Below are positions 7,878 through 15,444 of a DNA stretch of 30,294 bases, piece by piece. Numbering within the stretch: position 1 is the first letter of the stretch; each line of letters opens with the position of its first letter. The notes below the pieces were generated by a model. It ran no database searches. It was not told the DNA's origin and saw nothing but the letters and a program-made list of their open reading frames with translations. This DNA comes from JAKFWF01 sp031401535 (lineage in GTDB: Bacteria; Pseudomonadota; Alphaproteobacteria; Rhizobiales; Hyphomicrobiaceae), in contig JANNRP010000231.1 of the NCBI GenBank assembly GCA_031401535.1, positions 1-30,294 on the forward strand, read 5' to 3'. The translations under genes and the position numbers were made by a program.

Positions 7878-7915
7878 CTGCGCCGCCCCAGCAATTGACG
7901 TTTGGGGCGGCGCAG
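7878..7915. repeat. 12-bp perfect inverted repeat after the RTX gene
   Basis: CTGCGCCGCCCC (7878-7889) and GGGGCGGCGCAG (7904-7915) form a strong stem with a 14-nt loop between two convergent genes. There is no T-run on either side, so it is not a canonical intrinsic terminator. It could act as a two-way, factor-assisted stop or protect the 3' end of the mRNA. Confidence 0.55.
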
Positions 7916-7979
7916 ATCACAAAATGAAACGTTAGCTGACTAACGATCGTTGAACAGCAATTTGCACTGTGCCAACGGC

Positions 7980-8189
7980 TCAACGCGCGGCAAGTCTGCG
8001 CGCCGATTGCACGGTCTTGGGCTTGGCCGCGTCGGCCGCCTTCAGAGTATTGCAGATATGCTTCGGCGTGGGTGATCCTGCAAAGCAGAAGGCCTTGTAG
8101 CCACTGCTCGCTGCTGATGCACCACCGGCCGATGAGACAGACAGAAGTGCTACTGCAACAGTTGCGAGACACAGTTTGGTTGTAAACAT
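7980..8189 (-). CDS. Small secreted or periplasmic protein, unknown function
   Basis: The 69-residue product has a clear signal peptide: Lys near the start, a hydrophobic core LCLATVAVALLSV, and an Ala-rich cleavage region ending SAGGASAAS. A mature part of about 40 residues follows, with two Cys in KAFCFAGSPTPKHIC that could form a disulfide, and a basic Arg/Ala tail. The frame stays open upstream to 8408, but the ATG at 8189 has GGAG 7 bases upstream and begins a proper signal sequence, so it is preferred. I do not recognise the family. The gene lies between the RTX gene and the thermonuclease-like gene and follows the latter on the same strand, separated by 215 bp. Confidence 0.6.
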   Translation of the reverse strand: MFTTKLCLATVAVALLSVSSAGGASAASSGYKAFCFAGSPTPKHICNTLKAADAAKPKTVQSARRLAAR

Positions 8190-8254
8190 CGGGATGCTCC
8201 GTTTGCTGGCATTGCGGGGGGTTGATGTCCTTGTGGGCCCTACGGCACCACCAG

Positions 8255-8283
8255 TCTGTCGCGCCACTCCAACAAAAGGTTCA
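8255..8283 (-). promoter_or_regulatory. Possible ECF-sigma-type promoter of the small secreted protein
   Basis: On the minus strand TGAACC (8283-8278) is followed after 16 bp by CGACAGA (8261-8255). The AAC core in the -35 box and CGA in the -10 box resemble promoters used by extracytoplasmic-function sigma factors. A start there would give a leader of about 60 nt before the ATG at 8189. This is a pattern match only. Confidence 0.25.
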
Positions 8284-8404
8284 AAAACTTCACAGCGTCG
8301 GCCTCGACGTGCCGATTGCATGCAGACAAAAATACGCACACCGGCAAGACCCAGCCGTGCCAGTGATACGCCGCCTCCACGTATCAATGCGCTAACTGCG
8401 CGTT

Positions 8405-9712
8405 TCAACGCGATGCGGTTTTCCAGCCGGCGGCCTTAGCCTCCGCTTCCGAACAGAACCAGCGCTCACCTCTACCAGTGCGCACCTTCACGTTGCTGTA
8501 GTCAGACGACCACGGCAGCACGTACGTGCGATTATCGCCAGCCACCTGCCCCTTGATGGGACAGCCTTCCGGCGCCGACCTCTTGGCTTGTTCCCATAAC
8601 TTTGAGCGGTACTCCGACGGCCGATCAGCCTCGCCGCGCCACAGGCCAATCTTACGTGCCTTGGCCTCGCTCTCTAACCCGCCGTAGCCACTCCACAAGC
8701 CACCGCTTGAAAATACGGCGCCCTCCTTGACGAGTGCGGCAGCAACATCCTGCGGCGTTCCTACATTGACGGTGCTACATGTACCGCGCGCACGTCCCTC
8801 GTCGTCCGTGCCCGAGAGTTCACAGCGCACTGTTTTGCCACGCACCAGCTTACCGAGCGACGCCTGCGCCGCTTCTCCGCATGGCCAGCGCTTTTTTGCA
8901 CTGTTGAGGCATTTCTGCTCCGCATCGGGCGCTTCGATTCCAGACAACCGCACATTTGTCGTCCCGATCCGAACTACATCACCCGTCACGACTGACGCCT
9001 TGCCCTCAAGCGGTTTTGCAGCGAACGGCGTAAAGCTTGCCAACTGAGGTAAAGCCGTGCGGCCGCGCAAACTCCAGTAGCCAACGCCAAGTGCAACCAA
9101 TACAGCCGCCCCGAGCACAAGGCCTCTAGATTGACCAAGGGATAACTTCGCCAACGATGGCGCACGCATTTTCAGGCGTGACGCTGCCCGGTCCACACTG
9201 GATAGCCATTTAATGCGGAGATGGCCGGTCAACAGTGGTATCAGGCTTGCCGCCAACGCCAAGATCGCAATGATTGCGGGCAGCGCGGCGTCACCTGTGT
9301 ACCACGCGCCACGCGTTCGTGCCGTCGCTGCAAGTAGCGCAACGAGGCCGGCAATTGCCAAAACTGCGGCGAGGCCGCCGTGTGCCAAGCGCTTGCCCAG
9401 AGGATCAAGCGACGCCAATAGTCGACCAGCCGCCGGTATTGCCGTCTTAGCCGTCGCGCGCGCCATGGCTCGTACTCCTGTAGTTGTCGCCTCTACGGTC
9501 CAACGGACCACGCTCCAGACGCCACTCCACAATACCGCGAGGCCTGATACACCAGCACGAGCACTCTCGCGCCCGGCATCCTTCAGGCCATCGAGAGCCG
9601 CCAGCTTCACGCCTTCGACGCGGATACGCCGGTCTTCGCGTTTCAGACGAATGGTGGTACGCACGTACTTGTGCCACTCAAATCCGTCGGTCTTACGGCC
9701 CCAGCCAAACAT
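8405..9712 (-). CDS. Membrane-anchored thermonuclease (SNase-like) domain protein
   Basis: This is a 435-residue protein. The N-terminal half is basic and Ala-rich, with about three membrane segments (112-130, 143-162 and 198-213). It is followed by an SNase/OB-fold domain (about 236-365) and a C-terminal Cys-containing module (384-435: GCPIKGQV, then GERWFCSEAEAKAAGW) that often closes proteobacterial thermonuclease-like proteins. The S. aureus nuclease residues R35, E43 and R87 correspond to R255 in VRLSGIEAPD, D263 (Asp for Glu) and probably R307 in EGRARGTC. The changed acidic residue leaves real nuclease activity uncertain. The domain would face the periplasm. The ATG at 9712 follows AGGAGG by 10 bases; a GTG at 9739 lies upstream of that site and is disfavoured. 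The gene is divergent from the TPR gene. Confidence 0.8.
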   Translation of the reverse strand: MFGWGRKTDGFEWHKYVRTTIRLKREDRRIRVEGVKLAALDGLKDAGRESARAGVSGLAVLWSGVWSVVRWTVEATTTGVRAMARATAKTAIPAAGRLLASLDPLGKRLAHGGLAAVLAIAGLVALLAATARTRGAWYTGDAALPAIIAILALAASLIPLLTGHLRIKWLSSVDRAASRLKMRAPSLAKLSLGQSRGLVLGAAVLVALGVGYWSLRGRTALPQLASFTPFAAKPLEGKASVVTGDVVRIGTTNVRLSGIEAPDAEQKCLNSAKKRWPCGEAAQASLGKLVRGKTVRCELSGTDDEGRARGTCSTVNVGTPQDVAAALVKEGAVFSSGGLWSGYGGLESEAKARKIGLWRGEADRPSEYRSKLWEQAKRSAPEGCPIKGQVAGDNRTYVLPWSSDYSNVKVRTGRGERWFCSEAEAKAAGWKTASR

Positions 9713-9864
9713 ACTGTCTCTGCCTCCTCGCAGCGCCACTGTCGCCGTTCAGCCGTCCGGCGACCGACTCGAATTGTGTCTAAATGTGTACGCCAAAGAT
9801 GGCGCCGCTGGGGCACCGATCGACGGGGCCGCAAATCCGTTCGCAACCGATAGTGCGTATGCTA

Positions 9865-9886
9865 GTCTACTTACGCTTGTAGACTT
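9865..9886. promoter_or_regulatory. Inverted repeat, candidate operator upstream of the TPR gene
   Basis: AGTCTAC (9865-9871) and GTAGACT (9880-9886) form a 7-bp perfect dyad with an 8-bp spacer. It sits about 20 bases before the TPR start and within the divergent promoter region shared with the thermonuclease-like gene. The geometry suits binding by a dimeric repressor. The regulator is unknown. Confidence 0.4.
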
Positions 9887-9906
9887 TTCACACACAGGAG
9901 CCAGGT

Positions 9907-10446
9907 ATGCTGACCCTTTCACGACGTGTGATTGCAGTGACGGCGACAGTCCTCGTTTCGTTCGCTGTATCCACCCTGCCGTCGGCTCCGGCCTTCGCCA
10001 AAGGCGAGCCCGTCGATTGCAGCAAGAAAGCCAACAAGTCCAAGCCTGAATGCAAAAAGAACCGCGAGGACGCGGGTGACGACCAGCTCTACTACGCTGG
10101 CTATTGGCTGGCACGGGCAGGCAAATACGACGAAGCCCTCAGCTACCTGCGACAAGCCCGCAATCCCGATGATCCGCGGTTCCTGACCTACATCGGGTTT
10201 GCTACGCGCAAGCTCGGCGACAGCGCGACAGCAATGACGTTCTATAACCGCGCTCTGGCCAATAATCCTAACTTCGTGATTGCTCGCGCCTATCTTGGAG
10301 AAGCTTTTCTCGAAACGGGCAACGTCGCCAAAGCCCGCGAACAACTCGATGAAATCGCATCACGCTGCGGGACGTCCTGCATCGAGCACCAAGAGTTATC
10401 AGCGCAGATCGACGCCCATCTGAAGACCCCCGCCGTTCGCGGATAA
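9907..10446 (+). CDS. Exported TPR-repeat protein
   Basis: The 179-residue protein has an N-terminal signal peptide: basic start LSRRVIAVTATVLVSF, with cleavage expected after PAFA near residue 31. A short Lys/Cys-rich linker follows (VDCSKKANKSKPECKK). About three tetratricopeptide repeats then run from 60 to 165, with the signature positions W/Y, G, Y and A in YYAGYWLARAGKYDEALSYL, FLTYIGFATRKLGDSATAM and VIARAYLGEAFLETGNVAKA. Two Cys in SRCGTSC may bond in the periplasm. TPR proteins act as docking scaffolds, but no partner can be named. The ATG has AGGAG 6 bases upstream. Similar small TPR proteins are common as hypothetical proteins in alphaproteobacteria. Confidence 0.82.
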   Translation: MLTLSRRVIAVTATVLVSFAVSTLPSAPAFAKGEPVDCSKKANKSKPECKKNREDAGDDQLYYAGYWLARAGKYDEALSYLRQARNPDDPRFLTYIGFATRKLGDSATAMTFYNRALANNPNFVIARAYLGEAFLETGNVAKAREQLDEIASRCGTSCIEHQELSAQIDAHLKTPAVRG

Positions 10447-10527
10447 CAAGCCCTTGGGCAAGCAGAGGGGCAACCCACGGCAAATGATCGTCGGGCTGCC
10501 TCGCCCCTGCACGCCGAGCTTCAAGTG

Positions 10528-12825
10528 TCATTCGCGCGACTCTGCCGTTGATGCCCGAACTATGTTTGCGTTCCAAATTCGAACCGAACCATCCGCTGCA
10601 GCGGCGGCCAGTCGCTGACCATCTGAGGAGAATGCAATCGCATTCACACCACCAACGGTACTTTCGAACGATGCGACGGAACGCCCCCGGCGCACGTCCC
10701 ACATGCGCGCCGATCCGTCGTCGCCAGCGGTCGCCAGCAACTCGCCACTGGGAGCAAACGCAACACTGTTGATGCGCCCGCGATGCCCGGGCAGCGACAC
10801 AACAAGTCGACTGGAAGAGGTCGACCACACGCGCAGTCCCCCATCCATGCTCGCTGAGGCCAACATGCGCCCGTCTGCCGAAAAATCGACACTTGTGATG
10901 AAATCTTTATGACCACGATAGGTGCGCAGGAGGCTCATCGTCTCGGTGCTCCAGAGCTTTACCTGCTTGTCCGCCGCGCCCGATGCCAGATACGGCCCGC
11001 GGCCACTATAGGCGACCGCTTGCGCCGGGTTTTCGTGGCCCTCGAAAACGAACTTCGCAGCACTGGTGTTGCCGACGTCCCACAACGCGACCGACCAATC
11101 GTGGGCAGCCGTTACAAATTGACCAGGACCGCCTGCAAAAGCGATTGACCATATGCTGGCTTCGTTGCGCTTGAAGCTGGCAAGCCGTTCACCGCGATCT
11201 ATGTCCCAGAGCACGACAGTCCCGTCCTGGTGAGCGGTCAAGGCCTGCCGCCCCTGCACTGCCAGACTTTTAGCATTGCCATTGCTGAGCGAAATGGTCC
11301 GCACTAGCCCCCCTGCCGGGACGGTCCAGACTTTCAAACTGGCATCGCTGCCGACAGTGACCAACTCGGTCCCATCGCCAGTGAACATCACGGCCTGCGT
11401 GCCACCCGCATGGCCCTTGAGTTGAGCGAGCATTCGCGCGTCGGATTTGCCCCCGTTAACGCCGCCAGCCCCTTTGACGGCGCTGCCGGGCAACGTGCTC
11501 GATGTGATGTGATCACGCAGCCCGATGCCTGCGCTGGCAATGCCGACAAGCACCAATAAGGCCGCCATTCGACGGCGCCATTTGGTGCTTCCATACGATG
11601 AAACGCGGCGTGGCCGCGGGGTTCGCACGGGAGGCGGCGGTTTTGGTTCGGACCTTTGCGGTAACGGTTTCGTCAACGGTCGGGCCAGTGCACCAAGGTC
11701 CGACACTTGTGTCCGCAAATGCACAGATGGTGGAGGCGGCGGCGGACTGAGATTGACCGCCGCGGCGGGCATTTCTTTCTTCTTCAGACCGTCGAAGAAA
11801 TCCAGGATGCTTCCACGCCCGCCCGGCGCATCCGGCACCGGCAGATTGGCAGCCACAGCCCCGAGCTTCTGATTTGCCTTCAATAGCGCGGCCTGATCCG
11901 CCTTTGCTGCATCGCCACGCTGAAGCCAGCCCGCCTTGGCTTTCTCAGGTTCTGGCGCCAACAAATCGCCGCGCCACGCCGCGATTGTTTGCGGGCGTCG
12001 CTTGATATCGAGATCCAGCGCCCGGTCGATCGCCGCCAAAAAGCGCGGACGATAGGTGCTGAGCGCTGCATCGCGGGCCCGCACGAAGTCGTCGTTGACG
12101 ATCCGGGAGGGACTGTCAGGTGGTCGCTTGCCCGTGATTGCATGATAAAGTGTCGCGCCCAACGCATATATATCGGTCCACGGCCCTTGCTGACTGCCTG
12201 TCTCGGCGTATTGTTCGTAAGGACTGTAACCTGGCTTGACCAATGCGCTGACTGTGCGCGAATGGCGTGCGATATCGCCCCGAGCGGACCCAAAATCGAT
12301 CAGCACCGGCGATCCATCTTTGCGGATCATGATGTTGTCGGGTGCGATATCCCGATGCAGGAAGTCGGCCTTGTGAATAATCTCCAGTGCATCGAGCAGC
12401 GGCCCGACGATCCGATCGATCTCAGCCTGCCGTGGCGCTCTACCCAAACCCTGGAGCCAACCCTTCAGGCTTGCACCCTCTTCGAAGTGCAAAACCATAT
12501 AGCCGGTGTTATTGGCGCGGAAATAGCGGTAAACGCGGCAGATATTGCGATGGTCAAAGCGCGCTAGTGTCTGCGCTTCTTCGATAAAGCGATCGAGTCC
12601 CCAACGATAGTCCCCCGCACAATCACTGGACCTTGGCACGGCAGCATGATCCTGATCGCGCGCTGCGAAATCAGTAGGGAAATACTCCTTGATCGTTACC
12701 GAACGCGCCAAAGCGATTTCATCGGCGAGATACGTGATGCCAAACCCGCCCGCTCCAAGCACCCGGCCAATCCGGAAATCGCCGACCAATTCGGTGCCAG
12801 ATGGCAGTGCAAGAACATGGGTCAT
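10528..12825 (-). CDS. Transmembrane Ser/Thr protein kinase with C-terminal WD40 propeller
   Basis: This 765-residue Hanks-type kinase has its sensor outside the cytoplasm. The kinase domain (about 18-290) shows the Gly-rich loop GAGGFGITY (24-32), the ATP-binding Lys in TIKEYFP (K46), the catalytic loop HRDIAPDN (157-164) and DFG (177-179). A Pro-rich, basic linker leads to one membrane segment (AALLVLVGIASAGIGL). Seven WD40 repeats then run from about 500 to the end, each closing in a form such as VKLWST, ARMWDV or VRIWNA, enough for one complete beta-propeller on the periplasmic side. HRDIAPDN instead of HRDLKPEN is typical of this proteobacterial branch. The start MTHVLALPSGTELVGDF is chosen by family likeness. 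ATG 12942 and GTG 12969 in the same frame are possible, and none has a good ribosome site. Ligand and targets are unknown. Confidence 0.88.
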   Translation of the reverse strand: MTHVLALPSGTELVGDFRIGRVLGAGGFGITYLADEIALARSVTIKEYFPTDFAARDQDHAAVPRSSDCAGDYRWGLDRFIEEAQTLARFDHRNICRVYRYFRANNTGYMVLHFEEGASLKGWLQGLGRAPRQAEIDRIVGPLLDALEIIHKADFLHRDIAPDNIMIRKDGSPVLIDFGSARGDIARHSRTVSALVKPGYSPYEQYAETGSQQGPWTDIYALGATLYHAITGKRPPDSPSRIVNDDFVRARDAALSTYRPRFLAAIDRALDLDIKRRPQTIAAWRGDLLAPEPEKAKAGWLQRGDAAKADQAALLKANQKLGAVAANLPVPDAPGGRGSILDFFDGLKKKEMPAAAVNLSPPPPPPSVHLRTQVSDLGALARPLTKPLPQRSEPKPPPPVRTPRPRRVSSYGSTKWRRRMAALLVLVGIASAGIGLRDHITSSTLPGSAVKGAGGVNGGKSDARMLAQLKGHAGGTQAVMFTGDGTELVTVGSDASLKVWTVPAGGLVRTISLSNGNAKSLAVQGRQALTAHQDGTVVLWDIDRGERLASFKRNEASIWSIAFAGGPGQFVTAAHDWSVALWDVGNTSAAKFVFEGHENPAQAVAYSGRGPYLASGAADKQVKLWSTETMSLLRTYRGHKDFITSVDFSADGRMLASASMDGGLRVWSTSSSRLVVSLPGHRGRINSVAFAPSGELLATAGDDGSARMWDVRRGRSVASFESTVGGVNAIAFSSDGQRLAAAAADGSVRIWNANIVRASTAESRE

Positions 12826-13100
12826 CGGCGCTGCCAGGAACCGCTGCGCTGCCGGGAATTCGAACCCTGTGAATATGCACTGGTCACCACGGCGAACCGC
12901 GGCGCGGATGCAAGGCGCTTCGCAATCAGTAACGCCTCCCATGGTTGCAGATACGCGCAGCCTGACCACGCGCTTCGAAACACACGAAAATTATGGCTAA
13001 AGATTGTGGCGACCGATTTATGGCAGGGTCAGCGGGAGGCCGATTTCCCAGGAACACCAGTGGGAACCGGCTATATTGGCGTTAGCATCGCCAAATCACA

Positions 13101-14051
13101 TCATGCAGACAACTTTATTCGGCTACGCCACTGCATCCACACTTGGCCGCCGACCGATGTTACGATAATTCCCGCGATTACGATCAACATTCCGATCGTG
13201 CGTGTCACCGACAAGACTTCGCCCAGCAGCATCGCTCCCATGCACGCGGCAAGACCCGGTGCCAAAGCCTGAATGACGGCCGCGGTCGAAATCCCCAAAT
13301 GCCGAACTGCCACAAAGAACAGCAATGTCGCGCCGTAGGCCACGAGCATGCCATGATAGACCAATTGCAGCAGCGTTTCACTGATTGGACCGCTGAAATC
13401 AGGATTTGGACGCAAGAGTAAATACAGAGGCAGGAAAAGCGGCGACCAAAGCGCCAAGGCGTTGGTCAGCTGTAGTGGATCGATTTTCCAGAGCTTCACA
13501 TAGTAGGTGAGCAGCGCCCAGCCGAGGGCCGCGACCGAAAAAATCGCAAGCCCTACGGGCGTGAATGAAAATCCCGATGCCATGTCCGTCGAAAACACGC
13601 CGAGGCCGAGAATTGCGAGGGTCGCGCCAATGACAGGGGCGAGCCCCGGTCGCGTGCCGACCAACAGCAATGGCACGGCTAAGCTGAACACTTGCATCAG
13701 GCCGGTGATAATGAGTGCGCCAGCACCTGCAGTCGCGTGTGCGTAGCCGCCAATTACGAATACATGATAGGGCGGGCCGGCTAGCAGCAGCAGAACACCT
13801 AATCGAAACCACGAGATATCGAGACGCACGCGGTCGCGAAAAAAATACAAGGCAACCGCCGCAATGGGGAAACACCCGATATAGCGGAGCAGCGCCAGAT
13901 CCATCGGATCGAGTTTTTGTGATACGAGATGACGCGACACGACCGAGCCGCCGCCCCATAACAAGGCTGCTGCCAGTCCAGCCAGCATGCCCAGTACGAA
14001 TGTCGAACCAAGTGCAGTTCTTGTGGAGCTCGGTGAAGTTGTCGTGGCCAC
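13101..14051 (-). CDS. DMT superfamily permease (EamA/RhaT-like)
   Basis: This 316-residue inner-membrane protein has about ten predicted helices in two homologous EamA halves. The first starts at GMLAGLAAALLWGGGSVVSRHL, the second at PVGLAIFSVAALGWALLTYY. The EamA motif near the end of the second half (IQALAPGLAACMGAMLLGE followed by IGMLIVIAGIIV) is clear. Such permeases import or export small metabolites or amino acids, and the substrate cannot be predicted. GTG 14051 has GGAG 6 bases upstream; a TTG at 14063 is in frame but lacks a site. It follows the repeat-protein gene on the same strand after a 176-bp gap, so co-transcription with the putative peptide system is possible but unproven. 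Confidence 0.85.
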   Translation of the reverse strand: MATTTSPSSTRTALGSTFVLGMLAGLAAALLWGGGSVVSRHLVSQKLDPMDLALLRYIGCFPIAAVALYFFRDRVRLDISWFRLGVLLLLAGPPYHVFVIGGYAHATAGAGALIITGLMQVFSLAVPLLLVGTRPGLAPVIGATLAILGLGVFSTDMASGFSFTPVGLAIFSVAALGWALLTYYVKLWKIDPLQLTNALALWSPLFLPLYLLLRPNPDFSGPISETLLQLVYHGMLVAYGATLLFFVAVRHLGISTAAVIQALAPGLAACMGAMLLGEVLSVTRTIGMLIVIAGIIVTSVGGQVWMQWRSRIKLSA

Positions 14052-14227
14052 ATGCGGCTCCAATTACTGCGGGTCGTCATATCTGAGGCAGACGTGCCAT
14101 TTCTCAACCAACAATACAGCGCGCCGCCGAACCACTCCGAGAACCACAAGTTGTAGACCTAACGTCCACAGCGTGACGTAAAGTTGGCTTGCAGACGAAT
14201 AGCTCTCGGAGTGTATTGAAAGCAGGG

Positions 14228-14968
14228 TCAGCCTGCTGCCGTCGAAATCAGAATCTCCTCAGCAAAATGCGCCTGTCCAGCGGTCGCGATGAAGCGCTTC
14301 AATCCCTTCACGAAATCGATCAACTCAAGTTGGACAATCGTTGCCGAGACGGAGTCGTCTGAGCACAAACGCTGCATCGCATGCATGGCGCTTTCGCTCG
14401 TGTAACCCCACACCGTCTTATAGGTACCGCCGACACCGGCCCGATCTGCACCGACGCGGTAGGTCCCGCCGTAGCGTACCCCTTTGATCTCAGCGTCACC
14501 CGACATCCGCCCCTCGCTCATCAAAATCTCACGAGTACCGAGCCAGTTGGTAAAGGCATCGGTGCTGGCAACCTTGTACTGCCAGACAACCAGCACCGGT
14601 GAGATCATGATGCGCTTCTTGAGGAGTTCTTCGGCGTGCGCACCCATCATATAGGGATTGAAAGGCACGCTCATGCTGGTGCGCACCTGCTGATTCACAG
14701 CGTCGACCGACGGCGCCTCACCGGCTGGCATTCCGCGCATATAAGTCGCGAACGGAACACTCATGCTGGTGCGGACCTGCTGATTCACAACGTCGACCGA
14801 CGGTGCCTCGAATTGCTCAGCTGTCAGCATAGCTCCGAGCATGTGCCTCTGAAATGGCACACTCATGCTCGTGCGGACCTGTTGATTGACCGCCTCAACG
14901 GTTGGGCCTTCGATGAACGCGGCAGCTGAGATGCGGCCTGCGTGTCTTGCGATAATTTCGTGCGACAT
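14228..14968 (-). CDS. Three-repeat substrate-like protein of a radical SAM system (putative multi-core precursor)
   Basis: This 246-residue protein is in no family I recognise. A short N-terminal segment (1-20, MSHEIIARHAGRISAAAFIE) precedes three repeat units. The centres at residues 27-39, 61-73 and 91-103 are identical: VNQQVRTSMSVPF. Each is preceded by E(G/A)P(T/S)V(E/D)(A/V) and followed by two variable residues and (H/Y)M(x)G. A probably folded domain (about 112-246) then contains WQYKVASTDAFTNWLGTREI, VRYGGTYRVGAD and YKTVWGYTSESAMHAM. There is no signal peptide or membrane segment. The start at 14968 has AGGAG 7 bases upstream; an earlier in-frame ATG at 14983 overlaps that site. 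The operon upstream encodes a radical SAM/SPASM enzyme, a PqqD-like protein and a protease, so this is the likely substrate. Modification of the repeats is inference. Confidence 0.65.
   Translation of the reverse strand: MSHEIIARHAGRISAAAFIEGPTVEAVNQQVRTSMSVPFQRHMLGAMLTAEQFEAPSVDVVNQQVRTSMSVPFATYMRGMPAGEAPSVDAVNQQVRTSMSVPFNPYMMGAHAEELLKKRIMISPVLVVWQYKVASTDAFTNWLGTREILMSEGRMSGDAEIKGVRYGGTYRVGADRAGVGGTYKTVWGYTSESAMHAMQRLCSDDSVSATIVQLELIDFVKGLKRFIATAGQAHFAEEILISTAAG
14660..14698 (-). repeat. Core repeat 3, VNQQVRTSMSVPF
   Basis: The third copy starts 30 codons after copy 2. The residues before it are EAPSVDA, and NPYMMG follows, leading into the C-terminal domain. Confidence 0.95.
14750..14788 (-). 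repeat. Core repeat 2, VNQQVRTSMSVPF
   Basis: The second copy starts 34 codons after copy 1. It differs from copy 3 by four silent changes and has no amino-acid change. The residues before it are EAPSVDV. Confidence 0.95.
14852..14890 (-). repeat. Core repeat 1, VNQQVRTSMSVPF
   Basis: This is the first of three 39-bp coding repeats. It uses GTC, CAA, ACG, CCA and TTT where copy 3 uses GTG, CAG, ACC, CCT and TTC. Seven of 13 codons differ silently from copy 3 and six from copy 2. Confidence 0.95.
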
Positions 14969-15156
14969 GCCTTCACTCCTCATGATGCACCGGCCTGCGG
15001 GCTTGCTGGCGCGGCCTTCCCTGTCGCGACCTCTAGACGCGCGACTCGTCGTCCGCCGACGCGCTCAGTCGCCGACGTCAACCACCCCATGGTGGGGCAG
15101 ATTCTTGGTATTGCCCTCACTGGCCCAACGTGACTACCGGCCAGATTCGCCACACA

Positions 15157-15444
15157 TCAGTCGGCGATTGAAATGATGTTGCGCTCTAACAGAAGATCGA
15201 AGCCTTGGTGGAATTGTGCGCGAGCAATGTCTGGTCCCATTTTTGGCGCTACCGCCTTCACATAGTCCGCCTCAATCTGCGCAAATGGGCGGCCATTGCA
15301 CAGGTCGAGAATGAACCACGCACTTGTGTTGAGGTCGTGTATATCGGGTTCGTCTGGCGTAAAGGCGTAGGCATGCCCCCACTCCTCGAAGCCGCGGATG
15401 ACGACGTCAGGTGTCTTCGCGTAAGAGCCGTTCCGGGAGTACAC
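15157..15444 (-). CDS. PqqD-like RiPP recognition element protein
   Basis: This 95-residue protein has the PqqD winged-helix pattern: a beta-rich N-terminal part (YAKTPDVVIRGFEEWGHAYAF), then the signature LNTSAWFILDLCNGRPFAQIEADYV (about 39-62), which matches the usual L(N)xTGxxIlxLcdGxrTvxEI, then two helices. Such proteins bind the leader of a precursor and hand it to the radical SAM partner. The frame stays open far upstream, inside the maturase gene. I chose GTG 15444 because AAGGAG lies 9 bases upstream and the product then has normal PqqD length. It overlaps the end of the radical SAM gene by 38 bp, which implies translational coupling and a paired role. The family is well supported, while the cognate substrate is inferred from the next gene. 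Confidence 0.8.
   Translation of the reverse strand: MYSRNGSYAKTPDVVIRGFEEWGHAYAFTPDEPDIHDLNTSAWFILDLCNGRPFAQIEADYVKAVAPKMGPDIARAQFHQGFDLLLERNIISIAD

Noticed and set aside
8190..8408. N-terminal extension of the small secreted protein to 142 residues.
   Set aside because: The extension would bury a clear signal peptide, and the internal ATG has its own ribosome site.
12850..12870. GAATTCGAACCC resembling a tRNA T-arm.
   Set aside because: No matching acceptor, D-arm or anticodon arm surrounds it, and it lies at the 5' end of the kinase region.
12826..12969. 48-residue N-terminal extension of the kinase.
   Set aside because: The sequence does not look like a kinase N-terminus, and MTHVLALPSGTELVGDF matches the usual family start. 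It is kept as an alternative because no start has a good ribosome site.
14980..15090. A 36-codon minus-strand frame (MGWLTSATERVGG...) between the recognition-protein and repeat-protein genes, ending in an ATGA overlap with ATG 14983.
   Set aside because: It has no ribosome site and no recognisable features, and the preferred repeat-protein start is 14968, so the overlap is probably chance.
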